Shown: one piece after another, positions 1 through 7,279 of the stretch
Position numbering within the stretch: position 1 is the stretch's first letter
Layout of the letters: each line of letters opens with the position of its first letter
Source: CAWDLX01 sp046728155
GTDB lineage: Bacteria > Actinomycetota > Actinomycetes > Mycobacteriales > Micromonosporaceae
Assembly: GCA_046728155.1 (NCBI GenBank)
Contig: JBKPDY010000152.1
Coordinates: 1-22,897, forward strand
Length of the DNA: 22,897 bases
Direction: 5' to 3'
The notes under the pieces: model-generated
What the model was told of the DNA's origin: nothing
Seen by the model: the letters and a program-made list of their open reading frames with translations, nothing else
The model's database searches: none
Translations under genes and position numbers: made by a program

Positions 1-42
1 CGATTGTGCCGCCGAGCGGCGAGACATGAAGGAGCACGTACG

Positions 43-759
43 ATGCCTGCGCCGACCAAGGGTCCTCGCCTCGGCGGTAGCCCCGCGCATGAACGGCTGA
101 TGTTGGCGAACCTCGCCACCTCCCTGTTCCGGCACGGAAAGATCACCACCACCGAGACGAAAGCGAAGCGGCTGCGGCCGTTGGCCGAGCGGATGGTCAC
201 CTTTGCCAAGCGGGGTGACCTGCACTCGCGCCGCCGCGTGCTCACGGTCATTCGGGACCGGGACGTCGTGTACCAGCTCTTCGACGAGATCGCCCCTCGC
301 TACACGAACCGGGCGGGCGGCTACACCCGCATCGTCAAGGCCGGCATCCGAAAGGGCGACGCGGCTCCGATGGCCATCATCGAGCTGGTCGAGGAGCTGG
401 TGGAGGCTCCGCCGACCAGGTCAGCCAGGGCGACCGCGCGTAAGGCCACGCGGACCGAGGCCATGGCTGCGCTTGCCGGCGAGGATGAGGATGAGTCCGC
501 CCCACCGACGAAGGCGAGGAAGGCCGCCAAGGCCAGCAAGGCCGCCGCGGCGGCGGAGTCCCCGGCCGTGGCCGCGGATGAGTCCGATGTGGATAGTGGG
601 ATCGATGAGTCCCTTGACACGGACGCGGCTGAGTCCGGCGGTACCGACGCCGATGAGGCCGATGACACGGACGCCCATGACACGGACGCCGATGACACGG
701 ACGCCGATGACACGGACGCCGATGACACGGACGCCGACGAGGCCGCCGACGGGAAGTAG
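43..759 (+). CDS. rplQ: 50S ribosomal protein L17 with long acidic C-terminal tail
   Basis: L17 is a structural protein of the large ribosomal subunit near the exit of the peptide tunnel. The first ~120 residues match the family: an N-terminal MPAPTKGPRLGG, then ANLATSLFRHGKITTTETKAK and a GGYTRIVKAGIRKGDAAPM block. I chose the ATG at 43 because GAAGGAG lies at 28-34, 8 nt upstream, and because this start gives the canonical N-terminus; an in-frame TTG at 4 is less likely. The protein is 238 aa, longer than the usual 120-180. Residues ~120-238 are an Ala/Lys-rich stretch followed by an Asp/Thr-rich acidic tail encoded by five 15-bp repeats (661-735). Tails are common on actinobacterial L17, but this one is long. 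It is followed closely by truA, as in related genomes. Confidence 0.96.
   Translation: MPAPTKGPRLGGSPAHERLMLANLATSLFRHGKITTTETKAKRLRPLAERMVTFAKRGDLHSRRRVLTVIRDRDVVYQLFDEIAPRYTNRAGGYTRIVKAGIRKGDAAPMAIIELVEELVEAPPTRSARATARKATRTEAMAALAGEDEDESAPPTKARKAAKASKAAAAAESPAVAADESDVDSGIDESLDTDAAESGGTDADEADDTDAHDTDADDTDADDTDADDTDADEAADGK
661..735 (+). repeat. 15-bp tandem repeat, 5 copies, inside rplQ
   Basis: Five head-to-tail copies of GATGACACGGACGCC occupy 661-735; the second copy starts with C instead of G. The unit is five codons, so the reading frame is kept and the product is a (D-D-T-D-A) repeat in the L17 tail. Further degenerate units lie just upstream (about 600-660). Confidence 0.93.
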
Positions 760-767
760 ACCGTCGC

Positions 768-1583
768 TTGTGGACCCGGGTACGTCTGGACGTGGCCTAT
801 GACGGCACGGACTTCTCCGGTTGGGCCGCCCAGCCGGGCCGCCGTACGGTCGCCGGAGTCCTGACCGGGACGCTCACCCGCCTGCTCGGCGAGGTCGCCG
901 GGTTGACGGTCGCCGGCCGTACGGATGCGGGAGTCCACGCCAGCGGACAAGTGTCCCATGTGGATGTTCCCGCGGAGCGCTGGTCCGGCGTGTGCCAGTC
1001 GTTCGTCCACAGGCTGGCCGGGCTTCTCCCGCCCGATCTTCGGGTCACCCGCGCAGTGGAAGTCCCGGGCGCGTTCGACGCTCGCTTCTCCGCACTGTTT
1101 CGCCGGTACGCGTACCGCGTGAGCGACGAACCGTGGGGGGCTCCGCCGTTGCGGCACCGCGACACGCTCGCCTGGCCACGGCCTCTCGATCTCGACCGGC
1201 TGAACGAGGCCTCGGTCGCGTTGACCGGGGAGCACGACTTCGCGGCGTACTGCCGGCGCAAGGATCAGGCAACGACCGTACGAACCTTGTCCCGGCTGGA
1301 CTGGGAGCGCGACAGCGAGGGGATCGCGATCGCCACCGCCCAGGCGGACGCGTTCTGTCAGGCGATGGTCCGCGGTCTGGTCGGGGCTCTGTTGAGCGTC
1401 GGTGACGGCCGCCGCCCGGTGTCGTGGCCGGGTTCCTTGCTGGCCCGGCGCGAGCGGGCGAGCGAGGTGATGGTGGCGCCGCCGCATGGACTCACATTGG
1501 TCGCGGTGGGCTACCCGGCGGATCCGGCCGAGTATGCCCAGCGGGCCGAGCAGGCCCGGCGGCGACGCGGCGAGGCGGCCTAG
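768..1583 (+). CDS. truA: tRNA pseudouridine(38-40) synthase TruA
   Basis: TruA converts uridines 38-40 of the tRNA anticodon arm to pseudouridine. The 271-aa product has the family N-terminus RLDVAYDGTDFSGWAAQP and the catalytic loop AGRTDAGVHASGQV with the nucleophilic aspartate at residue 53. It also has the central FDARFSALFRRYAYRV and HDFAAYCRRK segments and the C-terminal FCQAMVRGLVGALLSVG motif. The TTG at 768 is the only start that keeps the first beta strand; the next in-frame GTG (792) would remove it. The Shine-Dalgarno is weak. The gene begins 8 nt after rplQ and is probably cotranscribed and translationally linked. Its TAG stop shares the palindrome CTAG (1580-1583) with the stop of the convergent minus-strand gene. 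Confidence 0.96.
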   Translation: MWTRVRLDVAYDGTDFSGWAAQPGRRTVAGVLTGTLTRLLGEVAGLTVAGRTDAGVHASGQVSHVDVPAERWSGVCQSFVHRLAGLLPPDLRVTRAVEVPGAFDARFSALFRRYAYRVSDEPWGAPPLRHRDTLAWPRPLDLDRLNEASVALTGEHDFAAYCRRKDQATTVRTLSRLDWERDSEGIAIATAQADAFCQAMVRGLVGALLSVGDGRRPVSWPGSLLARRERASEVMVAPPHGLTLVAVGYPADPAEYAQRAEQARRRRGEAA

Positions 1584-2884
1584 CTGGTCGGCGTGGCGAC
1601 CGGCTCGGTCGCCCACCGAACCAGTACACCGTCGCGTAGGTAATGCTCCAGCATGTCGTACACGATCACCTTGACCTGCGGGTCGTCCGCCCGGGACTCC
1701 TTGCCGTCCAGCCGGACGATGACCGTATAGATGAGGAAGTGGCCCTGAGCCAGGTAGGCCAGGTTCGCCGGCGCCCGCCCGATGACCTTCGTCTGAGCCG
1801 TCGTGATGTATCCGGTGAACCGGTTGCTCGGGCTGAGCAGCTTGCCCAACTGGTCATACGCCTTGCTCGCCGAGTCCGCATCCTGCAGATTGAAGACCCC
1901 GGCGGTCACGTAGTGGGCGTTGTCGGCGGTCAGGTACGTCGCCCGCACCATCTGGTTGCAGCCGGCCGAGAGCAGCAACGTACCCACGGCGGAGGTCGCG
2001 CCCAGCCGGCAGTTCGACTCCACCTGCGCACCGCCGATGCGCTTGTACGGCGGGACGGTGGGATCTGCCACGATCGTGGTGCTCGGAAAGACATCGGCCG
2101 CCTGCATCAGCCGGCCGTCGGTGGTCCGGCTGGTGATGTCACGCAGGCGGGCGGCGTTGGACGGCTCAGCCGTGACCACTTTGCTGTCGTCGCGCAGCAG
2201 TAGGTACGAGCCGAGACCGCACGTGGTGAGCACGACGGCCACGGCGATCACACTAAGGGTGATCATCCACGGTTTGTGGTGCGGTAGGTGCCTGATGAGC
2301 CCGGGCACGGCGTCGGTCAACCTGATCCGGGCTGGCCGCGCCGGCCGCGACGGCAGGTGGCGGAAGCGGCCCGGAGCGGGTCCTGGACGAGCCGGCGGGC
2401 CGGCTGGCGGCCGAACTGGGCCACCGATTCGGCCCGGCACCGGTCTCGGTGTCGGCGGTCCGATTCCACCCCCCGGACCGGCACCCGTCGGAGGTTGGGT
2501 CGCGCGCGCCATCGGCGGTGGGCGGTTGGCGACCGGAGGTGGTCCATACCGGGCGGGGGTGGCCGGGGTCGCCGAGCGTTGAACCGGCGCTGCCGAGTAG
2601 GGTGCCGGCGCCGCCGAGTGCCGCGCTGGCAACGCCGAGCGCTCCACCGGTGCCGCCGAGTGCCGCGCTGGTGCCGGCGAATAGGGGGCCGGTGCCGCCG
2701 AGTACGGGGCCGGTGCCGGCGGCGATGTCGGCGCGCTGCTCGTGCCGCGAGCCGTGCCGAGATGCTTTGCCGGGGGCGGCGGCTGGGGAACCCTCCGGCT
2801 CGAGCCGGGCCGACGACGGGACGGGTCCGGGTCATCCTCGGAGCCGTCGGACCGCCAGTCGAGCGGCCCGTACCCGTGCGTCAT
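1580..2884 (-). CDS. Proline-rich single-pass membrane protein, unknown function
   Basis: I do not recognise a named family. The 434-aa protein has three parts. Residues 1-203 are a Pro/Ala/Arg-rich, probably disordered cytoplasmic segment containing seven heptads of the form xxxSxxP (residues 59-107). Residues ~204-230 are one hydrophobic helix (MITLSVIAVAVVLTTCGLG). The rest is a ~200-residue predicted extracellular domain with two cysteines (QVESNCRLG...SAGCNQMV) that could form a disulfide. The design resembles many actinobacterial envelope proteins with a cytoplasmic tail. I chose the ATG at 2884 because TAGCCT lies 7 nt upstream, as in other probable leaderless genes here; a GTG at 2914 is possible. 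It is convergent with truA and divergent from the methyltransferase gene. Confidence 0.8.
   Translation of the reverse strand: MTHGYGPLDWRSDGSEDDPDPSRRRPGSSRRVPQPPPPAKHLGTARGTSSAPTSPPAPAPYSAAPAPYSPAPARHSAAPVERSALPARHSAAPAPYSAAPVQRSATPATPARYGPPPVANRPPPMARATQPPTGAGPGGGIGPPTPRPVPGRIGGPVRPPAGPPARPGPAPGRFRHLPSRPARPARIRLTDAVPGLIRHLPHHKPWMITLSVIAVAVVLTTCGLGSYLLLRDDSKVVTAEPSNAARLRDITSRTTDGRLMQAADVFPSTTIVADPTVPPYKRIGGAQVESNCRLGATSAVGTLLLSAGCNQMVRATYLTADNAHYVTAGVFNLQDADSASKAYDQLGKLLSPSNRFTGYITTAQTKVIGRAPANLAYLAQGHFLIYTVIVRLDGKESRADDPQVKVIVYDMLEHYLRDGVLVRWATEPVATPTS
2564..2710 (-). repeat. Degenerate 21-bp (7-residue) repeat, 7 units, in the membrane protein
   Basis: Seven consecutive seven-residue units can be aligned: APYSAAP, APYSPAP, ARHSAAP, VERSALP, ARHSAAP, APYSAAP, VQRSATP. 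Serine at position 4 and proline at position 7 are invariant. The DNA is degenerate, so the repeat is old or selected at the protein level. Confidence 0.85.
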
Positions 2885-2891
2885 GGACGAC

Positions 2892-2897
2892 AGGCTA
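2892..2897 (-). promoter_or_regulatory. Putative -10 box of a leaderless promoter
   Basis: On the minus strand TAGCCT is followed by 7 nt and then the ATG at 2884. No Shine-Dalgarno is present. I see no clear -35. Confidence 0.5.
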
Positions 2898-2933
2898 CCT
2901 AATCCCTGAGGCACGGTATCGAGCCATGCGCGC

Positions 2934-2939
2934 GAGAAT
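2934..2939 (+). promoter_or_regulatory. Weak -10-like box upstream of the methyltransferase
   Basis: GAGAAT lies exactly 6 nt before the GTG at 2946. It keeps the conserved A2 and T6 of a -10 hexamer and no Shine-Dalgarno is visible. This is the weakest of the leaderless candidates. Confidence 0.3.
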
Positions 2940-2945
2940 GGCGTT

Positions 2946-3689
2946 GTGACCGGAGAGCATTACTTCACCGCCAGCCCGCGAACGCCGGCCCGGACGACCG
3001 AGGTCGTGGTCGCGGCGGGCGGGCGGGAGCTGCGTCTGCGCGCCGGCGGAGGCGTGTTCTCGGCCGACCGGCTCGATCCCGGGACGGCGGTGCTGCTACG
3101 CAAGGCCGACCTACCGCCACCGGACGAGACGGGTACCTTGCTCGACCTTGGCTGCGGGTACGGACCGATCGCCTGCCTGCTCGCGAGTCGGGCGACCCGG
3201 GCCACCGTGTACGCCGTCGATGTCAACACTCGCGCGCTGGAGCTCGTCCGCGCCAACGCCTCCGCACTGGGACTCGGCGACCGGGTGCTGGCCGCTACTC
3301 CGGACGAGGTGCCGGGTTCCGCACGGTTCACTGAGATCTGGTCCAACCCGCCGATCCGCATCGGTAAGCAAGAGCTGCACGCGCTGCTGGACCGGTGGCT
3401 GCCGCGGCTGGAGCCGACCGGGGTGGCCTGGGTGGTCGTGGGCCGGCATCTGGGCGGTGACTCCCTTGCACAATGGCTCCGGGACGAGAACTGGAGCGTC
3501 GAGCGGCACGCGAGCCAACGCGGTTTCCGCGTGCTCCGGATCTCCGGTGGTTCGGGGAGCTTGCGACCCGATCAACGCAACAGTTCGGGGAGCTTGCGAC
3601 CCGATCAACGCAACAGTTCGGGGAGCTTGCGACCCGATCAACGCAACAATTCGCGCGACGTGGCCACTCCGGATGCGGGAGAGTCTTGA
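2946..3689 (+). CDS. Class I SAM-dependent methyltransferase (MTS/RsmC-like) with repeat-encoded C-terminus
   Basis: The 247-aa product is a Rossmann-fold methyltransferase of the MTS (RsmC-type) group. It has motif I DLGCGYGP at residues 67-74, the acidic end of strand 2 in VYAVDVN (88-94), and the catalytic-type NPPIR at 134-138, where N-P-P-F is usual in enzymes that methylate an exocyclic amino group of a base. RsmC itself methylates G1207 of 16S rRNA; this short single-domain relative could act on RNA, but the substrate is not shown. The fold ends at about residue 200 (GFRVLRIS). Residues ~203-235 are three copies of an 11-residue unit encoded by a 33-bp DNA repeat, so the native C-terminus was probably altered by repeat insertion. 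The ABC-F gene begins 3 nt after the stop. Confidence 0.87.
   Translation: MTGEHYFTASPRTPARTTEVVVAAGGRELRLRAGGGVFSADRLDPGTAVLLRKADLPPPDETGTLLDLGCGYGPIACLLASRATRATVYAVDVNTRALELVRANASALGLGDRVLAATPDEVPGSARFTEIWSNPPIRIGKQELHALLDRWLPRLEPTGVAWVVVGRHLGGDSLAQWLRDENWSVERHASQRGFRVLRISGGSGSLRPDQRNSSGSLRPDQRNSSGSLRPDQRNNSRDVATPDAGES
3551..3649 (+). repeat. 33-bp direct tandem repeat, 3 copies
   Basis: Copies lie at 3551-3583, 3584-3616 and 3617-3649 and are identical except for the last base of the third. Each begins TTCGGGGAGCTTGCGACCCG and contains the dyad TTGCG-N10-CGCAA (3561-3580 in copy 1). The unit is 11 codons, so the methyltransferase frame stays open. The array ends 43 nt before the ABC-F start at 3693. 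Confidence 0.97.
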
Positions 3690-3692
3690 GCC

Positions 3693-5369
3693 GTGGGTTA
3701 CGTGGACGTGGCCGGCATCCAGCACACACTCGCCGACGGGCGCGTGCTCTTCTCGGATGTGTCGTTCCGGGTGGGCGAGGGCGCGAAGGTCGCCCTGGTC
3801 GGGCCGAACGGCGCCGGGAAGACGACGCTGCTCAAGCTCGTCGCGGGAGATCTGCCGGTCCGTGTCGGAGCGATCGCACGCTCCGGCGGCCTCGGCGTCA
3901 TGCGCCAGTTCATCGGCATGATCGCCGATGAGTCGACGCTCAACGATCTGGCCCTCGGTCTCGCTGCGCCAGCCGTACGCAGCGCGGGCCGGGCGCTGGC
4001 CGCCGCGGAGACTGCGCTGCACCAAGCCGAGGCCCGGGGCAGGTACGGCAGCCCGGCCGAGAAGGCGCAGCTGCGATACGCCGAAGCTCTGGTCGCTTGG
4101 GGCGAGGCGGGCGGATACGACGCCGACGTGCTGTTCGATACCGCCGCGACCTCCGCTCTGGATCTGCCGTGGGAGAAGGTCAAGCAGCGTCCGGTACGAA
4201 CGCTCTCCGGCGGCGAGCAGAAGCGGTTCGCCCTGGAACTGTTGCTACGCGGCGTGGACGAGGTGCTCCTGCTCGACGAGCCGGACAACTTCCTCGACGT
4301 TCCGGCGAAGCGGTGGCTCGAGGGGCGGCTGCGCGAATCCGACAAGTCTGTCCTGTACGTCTCGCACGACCGGGAACTGCTCGCCCAGACCGCCGACCGC
4401 GTGGTGACCGTCGAGGGCGGAACGGCGTGGACCCATCCCGGCGGGTTCGCCTCCTGGCACGAAGCCAGGCTGGCGCGCTACGAACGCCTGGACGAACTGC
4501 GCCGCCGCTGGGACGAGGAACACCAGAAGCTCAAGGATCTCGTCCTCATGTACAAGCAGAAGGCCGCGTACAACGACGGGATGGCCTCCCGTTACCAGGC
4601 GGCCCAGACGCGGCTGCGCAAGTTCGAGGAGACCGGACCGCCGCAGCTACGCCCGAAGGAGCAGGACATCAAGATGCGGCTGGCCGGCGGCCGGACCGGC
4701 AAGCGGGCGGTCGTCTGTTCCCGGCTCGAGCTGGAGAACCTGACCCTCCCGTTCGACCTGGAGGTCTGGTACGGCGACCGGGTGGCCGTCGTCGGAGCGA
4801 ACGGCAGCGGTAAGTCGCACTTCCTGCGGCTCCTCGCCCGGGGTGGATCCGATCCGGACACCGAACACTCCCCTGTGGACGGTGTTGCGCTGGCCGGGGT
4901 GGCCCACAGCGGCGACGCTCGACTGGGCGCCCGCGTGCGTCCGGGCCATTTCTCGCAGACCCATGACCGGCCGGAGCTGATGGAGAAGACGCTCGTCCAG
5001 ATCCTGTGGCGTGGCGATGAACACCGGGCCGGGATGCCGCGGCACGACGCGATGAAGGTGCTCTCCCGATACGAGCTGGCAGGTCAGGGCGACCAGCGCT
5101 TCGGGACGCTCTCCGGAGGCCAGCAGGCCCGGTTCCTGGTCCTGCTGCTCGAGCTCTCCGGGGCGACGCTGCTGTTGCTCGACGAGCCGACCGACAACCT
5201 CGATCTTGCCTCGGCGGAAGCGCTCGAGGAGGGGCTGAAGAGCTTCGCCGGTACCGTTATCGCGGCCACCCACGACCGCTGGTTCACCCGCACGTTCGAT
5301 CGGTTCGTGCTGTTCGGTGCCGACGGCGAGGTCGTCGAGACCGCGCAGCCGGTGTGGGACGTGCGCTGA
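3693..5369 (+). CDS. ABC-F family ATPase (ribosome-associated)
   Basis: ABC-F proteins are soluble tandem ATPases that bind the ribosomal E site. They act in translation control or antibiotic resistance and are not transporters. The 558-aa product has domain 1 with Walker A GPNGAGKT (37-44), signature LSGGEQ (171-176), Walker B LLLDEPDNFLD (192-202) and H-loop SHDRELL. A charged helical linker follows at ~255-330. Domain 2 has Walker A GANGSGKS (368-375), signature LSGGQQ (473-478) and Walker B LLLLDEPTDNLD (493-504). Both catalytic glutamates are present and there are no membrane segments. The GTG start is 3 nt downstream of the methyltransferase stop, so the two are likely coupled; pairing with an RNA-type methyltransferase fits a ribosome role. 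The subfamily and any drug link cannot be told from sequence alone. Confidence 0.93.
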   Translation: MGYVDVAGIQHTLADGRVLFSDVSFRVGEGAKVALVGPNGAGKTTLLKLVAGDLPVRVGAIARSGGLGVMRQFIGMIADESTLNDLALGLAAPAVRSAGRALAAAETALHQAEARGRYGSPAEKAQLRYAEALVAWGEAGGYDADVLFDTAATSALDLPWEKVKQRPVRTLSGGEQKRFALELLLRGVDEVLLLDEPDNFLDVPAKRWLEGRLRESDKSVLYVSHDRELLAQTADRVVTVEGGTAWTHPGGFASWHEARLARYERLDELRRRWDEEHQKLKDLVLMYKQKAAYNDGMASRYQAAQTRLRKFEETGPPQLRPKEQDIKMRLAGGRTGKRAVVCSRLELENLTLPFDLEVWYGDRVAVVGANGSGKSHFLRLLARGGSDPDTEHSPVDGVALAGVAHSGDARLGARVRPGHFSQTHDRPELMEKTLVQILWRGDEHRAGMPRHDAMKVLSRYELAGQGDQRFGTLSGGQQARFLVLLLELSGATLLLLDEPTDNLDLASAEALEEGLKSFAGTVIAATHDRWFTRTFDRFVLFGADGEVVETAQPVWDVR

Positions 5370-5379
5370 GCCGGGGCCC

Positions 5380-6606
5380 TCAGAAGCCGGGCCTGCGATG
5401 GGCCGACGCATCGCCGAGCGTGCGTAGCCATTCGGATCGGCCGTCGTCGTACGTCTGGGGCGGCTGACCCATCATCGACGCCGCGGGGTCTATTCCGGCC
5501 GGGTACTCATCGATGGGCTGATCGGTGAGCTCACGATCGAGATAGTTGGGCACCGCCCCGTATCCGCTGCCGGCGCGGTGCGCACCGGTTCGCGCGGGCT
5601 CGGGTTGCATTGTCGCCCAGGCCGGATGCGGGACCTCGGCCGGCTCATCGGGGGAAGAAGGCACGCGGAACGGGCTGGCAGTGGCGTCGTCGTCGGCTCG
5701 ACTTCCGGCGAGATAGTTCCCGGGCCGGTACCGCTCGTCGTCACTGGTGGGCTCCTCCGGTCCCGCGGTCCCGGCCCGCTTGTCCCGCCTGGGCAGAGCG
5801 ACGAGGGAGGCGGCCAACAGTCCGGCCGCCACCGCGTACAGAGAGGCCACGAACGCACTGTTGTCGAAGTCCGTCCCGGCTATCGCGTAGGCGGCGGCGA
5901 CGATGGCCGGCCCCGCCACACCCGAGACCGCCACCGTGAACCGGTGCGCGCCGCCCCACCTCGCGACGATCGCCACGACGAAGCCCAATGCGCCGGCCGC
6001 GACGACCATCAGATACACACCGGGCCACCACGGCTGGTCGGCCAGACCGGCGACGTCGACGAGGGCGAGTCGTGGCGCGGCAACCTTTCGCTGCGTGACG
6101 ATGCCGGCCACGGCGGAGCCAATGGCTGCGAGCCAGATCGATGCGACCCAGGCCCGTACGGCGCCTTCGATCGGGGCTACGAACATGGACAGCAGCGCGA
6201 GGACCAGCCCGACCACGACGCCGCCGGCGGCGATCACCGAGACGACCAGTTCCGGGTGGACGTTCACCGGTGGCACGGCGTTTCCAGCCTGGACCATCAC
6301 CAGTGAGATGGCAGCCGTCGCACCCAGCGCGGCAGCCAGGCCGGCAATGATCTTCGCTGAAACACCCTCCGCCCGGCCTGGTCGGCGGCCCGCCCGGCGC
6401 CCGACGGCCGCCCCGCCCAGTACCGACAGCGCGTAGATGAAGACCACCCAGGTCAGCAGGGCGCTCCACGAACCGTCGACGCCGGATTGGTAGTTCTCGG
6501 CCCAGCGGACGATTCCCAGCGCCTGTGCGATGCCGAGCTGGGCGGCGGCCGCGATCACCGCGACAACGACCGATCTCGAGACGACCTTGACCCACGAACG
6601 GACCAC
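5380..6606 (-). CDS. Polytopic membrane protein with long hydrophilic C-terminal tail, unknown function
   Basis: No known family is recognised. The 408-aa protein has eight probable transmembrane helices at about residues 12-33, 48-69, 85-106, 119-143, 153-170, 197-217, 224-244 and 251-271. A basic loop (GRRAGRRPGR) follows helix 2. A 135-residue polar tail rich in Pro, Asp, Arg and Ser is presumably cytoplasmic. The GTG at 6606 is preferred because TACGCT stands exactly 6 nt upstream on the minus strand, matching other probable leaderless starts. It is convergent with the ABC-F gene (10 nt between stops) and divergent from the small proline-rich gene at 6743. Transport or envelope function is only a guess. 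Confidence 0.82.
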   Translation of the reverse strand: MVRSWVKVVSRSVVVAVIAAAAQLGIAQALGIVRWAENYQSGVDGSWSALLTWVVFIYALSVLGGAAVGRRAGRRPGRAEGVSAKIIAGLAAALGATAAISLVMVQAGNAVPPVNVHPELVVSVIAAGGVVVGLVLALLSMFVAPIEGAVRAWVASIWLAAIGSAVAGIVTQRKVAAPRLALVDVAGLADQPWWPGVYLMVVAAGALGFVVAIVARWGGAHRFTVAVSGVAGPAIVAAAYAIAGTDFDNSAFVASLYAVAAGLLAASLVALPRRDKRAGTAGPEEPTSDDERYRPGNYLAGSRADDDATASPFRVPSSPDEPAEVPHPAWATMQPEPARTGAHRAGSGYGAVPNYLDRELTDQPIDEYPAGIDPAASMMGQPPQTYDDGRSEWLRTLGDASAHRRPGF

Positions 6607-6612
6607 GAGCGA

Positions 6613-6618
6613 AGCGTA
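6613..6618 (-). promoter_or_regulatory. Putative -10 box of a leaderless promoter
   Basis: TACGCT on the minus strand, then 6 nt, then the GTG at 6606. There is no Shine-Dalgarno. Confidence 0.5.
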
Positions 6619-6673
6619 CGAGTCCGGCGCCCGCGCCGCGACCCAGGATCCGCGTCATATTCACGGCGGTCGC

Positions 6674-6703
6674 GCATGTGACTCCAAGCCAATTGCCACA
6701 TGC
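6674..6703. repeat. 7-bp inverted repeat in the divergent intergenic region
   Basis: GCATGTG (6674-6680) and CACATGC (6697-6703) are perfect complements with a 16-nt loop, 40 nt before the proline-rich gene. It could be an operator or a 5' UTR hairpin. The arms are short, so chance is not excluded. Confidence 0.4.
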
Positions 6704-6742
6704 TGGAGGCTGTCGGGACCCCTTCCCCGAACAGGAGGAGCC

Positions 6743-7159
6743 ATGTCCGAGCCCACGCCGGCGGCCCCCGGAGAAGAGCCACAGACGCCACCGGCGGCGC
6801 CGCCCGCGCCAGCGGCCGCCCCGTCGACCCCACCGCCCATCGCGGCGACGCCAGCGCCTCCGCCCACACTCGCGCCACCGTACGTGCCCATGAGCGCTGG
6901 GGCATGGGGGCCGAGGGACCCGGCCCGGCGTCGCTGGCTGCTGCCCACTCTGACCGGTGTAGCCGGCCTGGTTCTGGGGCTGCTCATAGGTGGCCTTGGC
7001 GTCGCCGCCATCGGTCACCACCGGCACCAGTTCGGCCCTGGCGACCTGCATGGCCGCTATCTGCAGGGTCCGTTCCAGGGCTATCCGCCCGGCATCTGGC
7101 GGCCAGGCCAGCCCCTGCCCACGAAACCGCCGGCGCTCCCGTCGCCGAACCCGACCTGA
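6743..7159 (+). CDS. Small proline-rich single-pass membrane protein, unknown function
   Basis: A 138-aa protein of no recognised family. Residues 1-60 are Pro/Ala-rich and probably disordered in the cytoplasm. RRR at 62-64 precedes one hydrophobic helix (about 66-90, Leu/Gly/Val-rich). The short outer tail is His-, Gly- and Pro-rich (HHRHQFGPG, then PPGIWRPGQPLP). The start is well supported: AGGAGGAG at 6733-6740 is the strongest ribosome binding site in the window and lies just before the ATG. It is divergent from the eight-helix protein, so the two may share regulation. A long gene-free stretch with inverted repeats follows. A role as an envelope accessory protein is inference only. Confidence 0.75.
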   Translation: MSEPTPAAPGEEPQTPPAAPPAPAAAPSTPPPIAATPAPPPTLAPPYVPMSAGAWGPRDPARRRWLLPTLTGVAGLVLGLLIGGLGVAAIGHHRHQFGPGDLHGRYLQGPFQGYPPGIWRPGQPLPTKPPALPSPNPT

Positions 7160-7177
7160 CGGGGCGACCACACGGCC

Positions 7178-7242
7178 AAGATCCAACAGAATGTCGCGGC
7201 ACACCAAGGAAACCGCACTTCTTCGATATTCTGTTGGATCTT
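7178..7242. repeat. Perfect 15-bp inverted repeat with 35-nt loop
   Basis: AAGATCCAACAGAAT (7178-7192) is exactly complementary to ATTCTGTTGGATCTT (7228-7242). The arms are much more AT-rich than the surroundings. No flanking target duplication is visible. It starts 19 nt after the proline-rich gene. It could be a MITE-like remnant, a paired regulator site or an RNA hairpin. Confidence 0.9.
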
Positions 7243-7246
7243 CGGG

Positions 7247-7279
7247 GTTCCATTCCGGCCCGCCCCGCCGGCATGGAAC
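7247..7279. terminator. Strong hairpin, possible factor-independent terminator without U-tract
   Basis: GTTCCATTCCGGC (7247-7259) pairs with GCCGGCATGGAAC (7267-7279): 12 of 13 pairs, 7-nt loop. It begins 4 nt after the 15-bp inverted repeat. No run of T follows, so termination is uncertain. A GC hairpin of this kind can still terminate in actinomycetes. Confidence 0.4.

Noticed and set aside
4..42. TTG at position 4 as the rplQ start
   Set aside because: The added 13 residues are not part of L17, and the ATG at 43 has a well-placed GAAGGAG.
321..1616. A 431-codon minus-strand frame opposite rplQ and truA
   Set aside because: It is antisense to two certain genes, low in complexity, and its Ser/Ala repeat is only the reverse of the L17 tail repeat.
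3551..3649. CRISPR array
   Set aside because: The 33-bp units are directly adjacent with no spacers, only three in number, and lie inside a coding frame; no cas genes are present.
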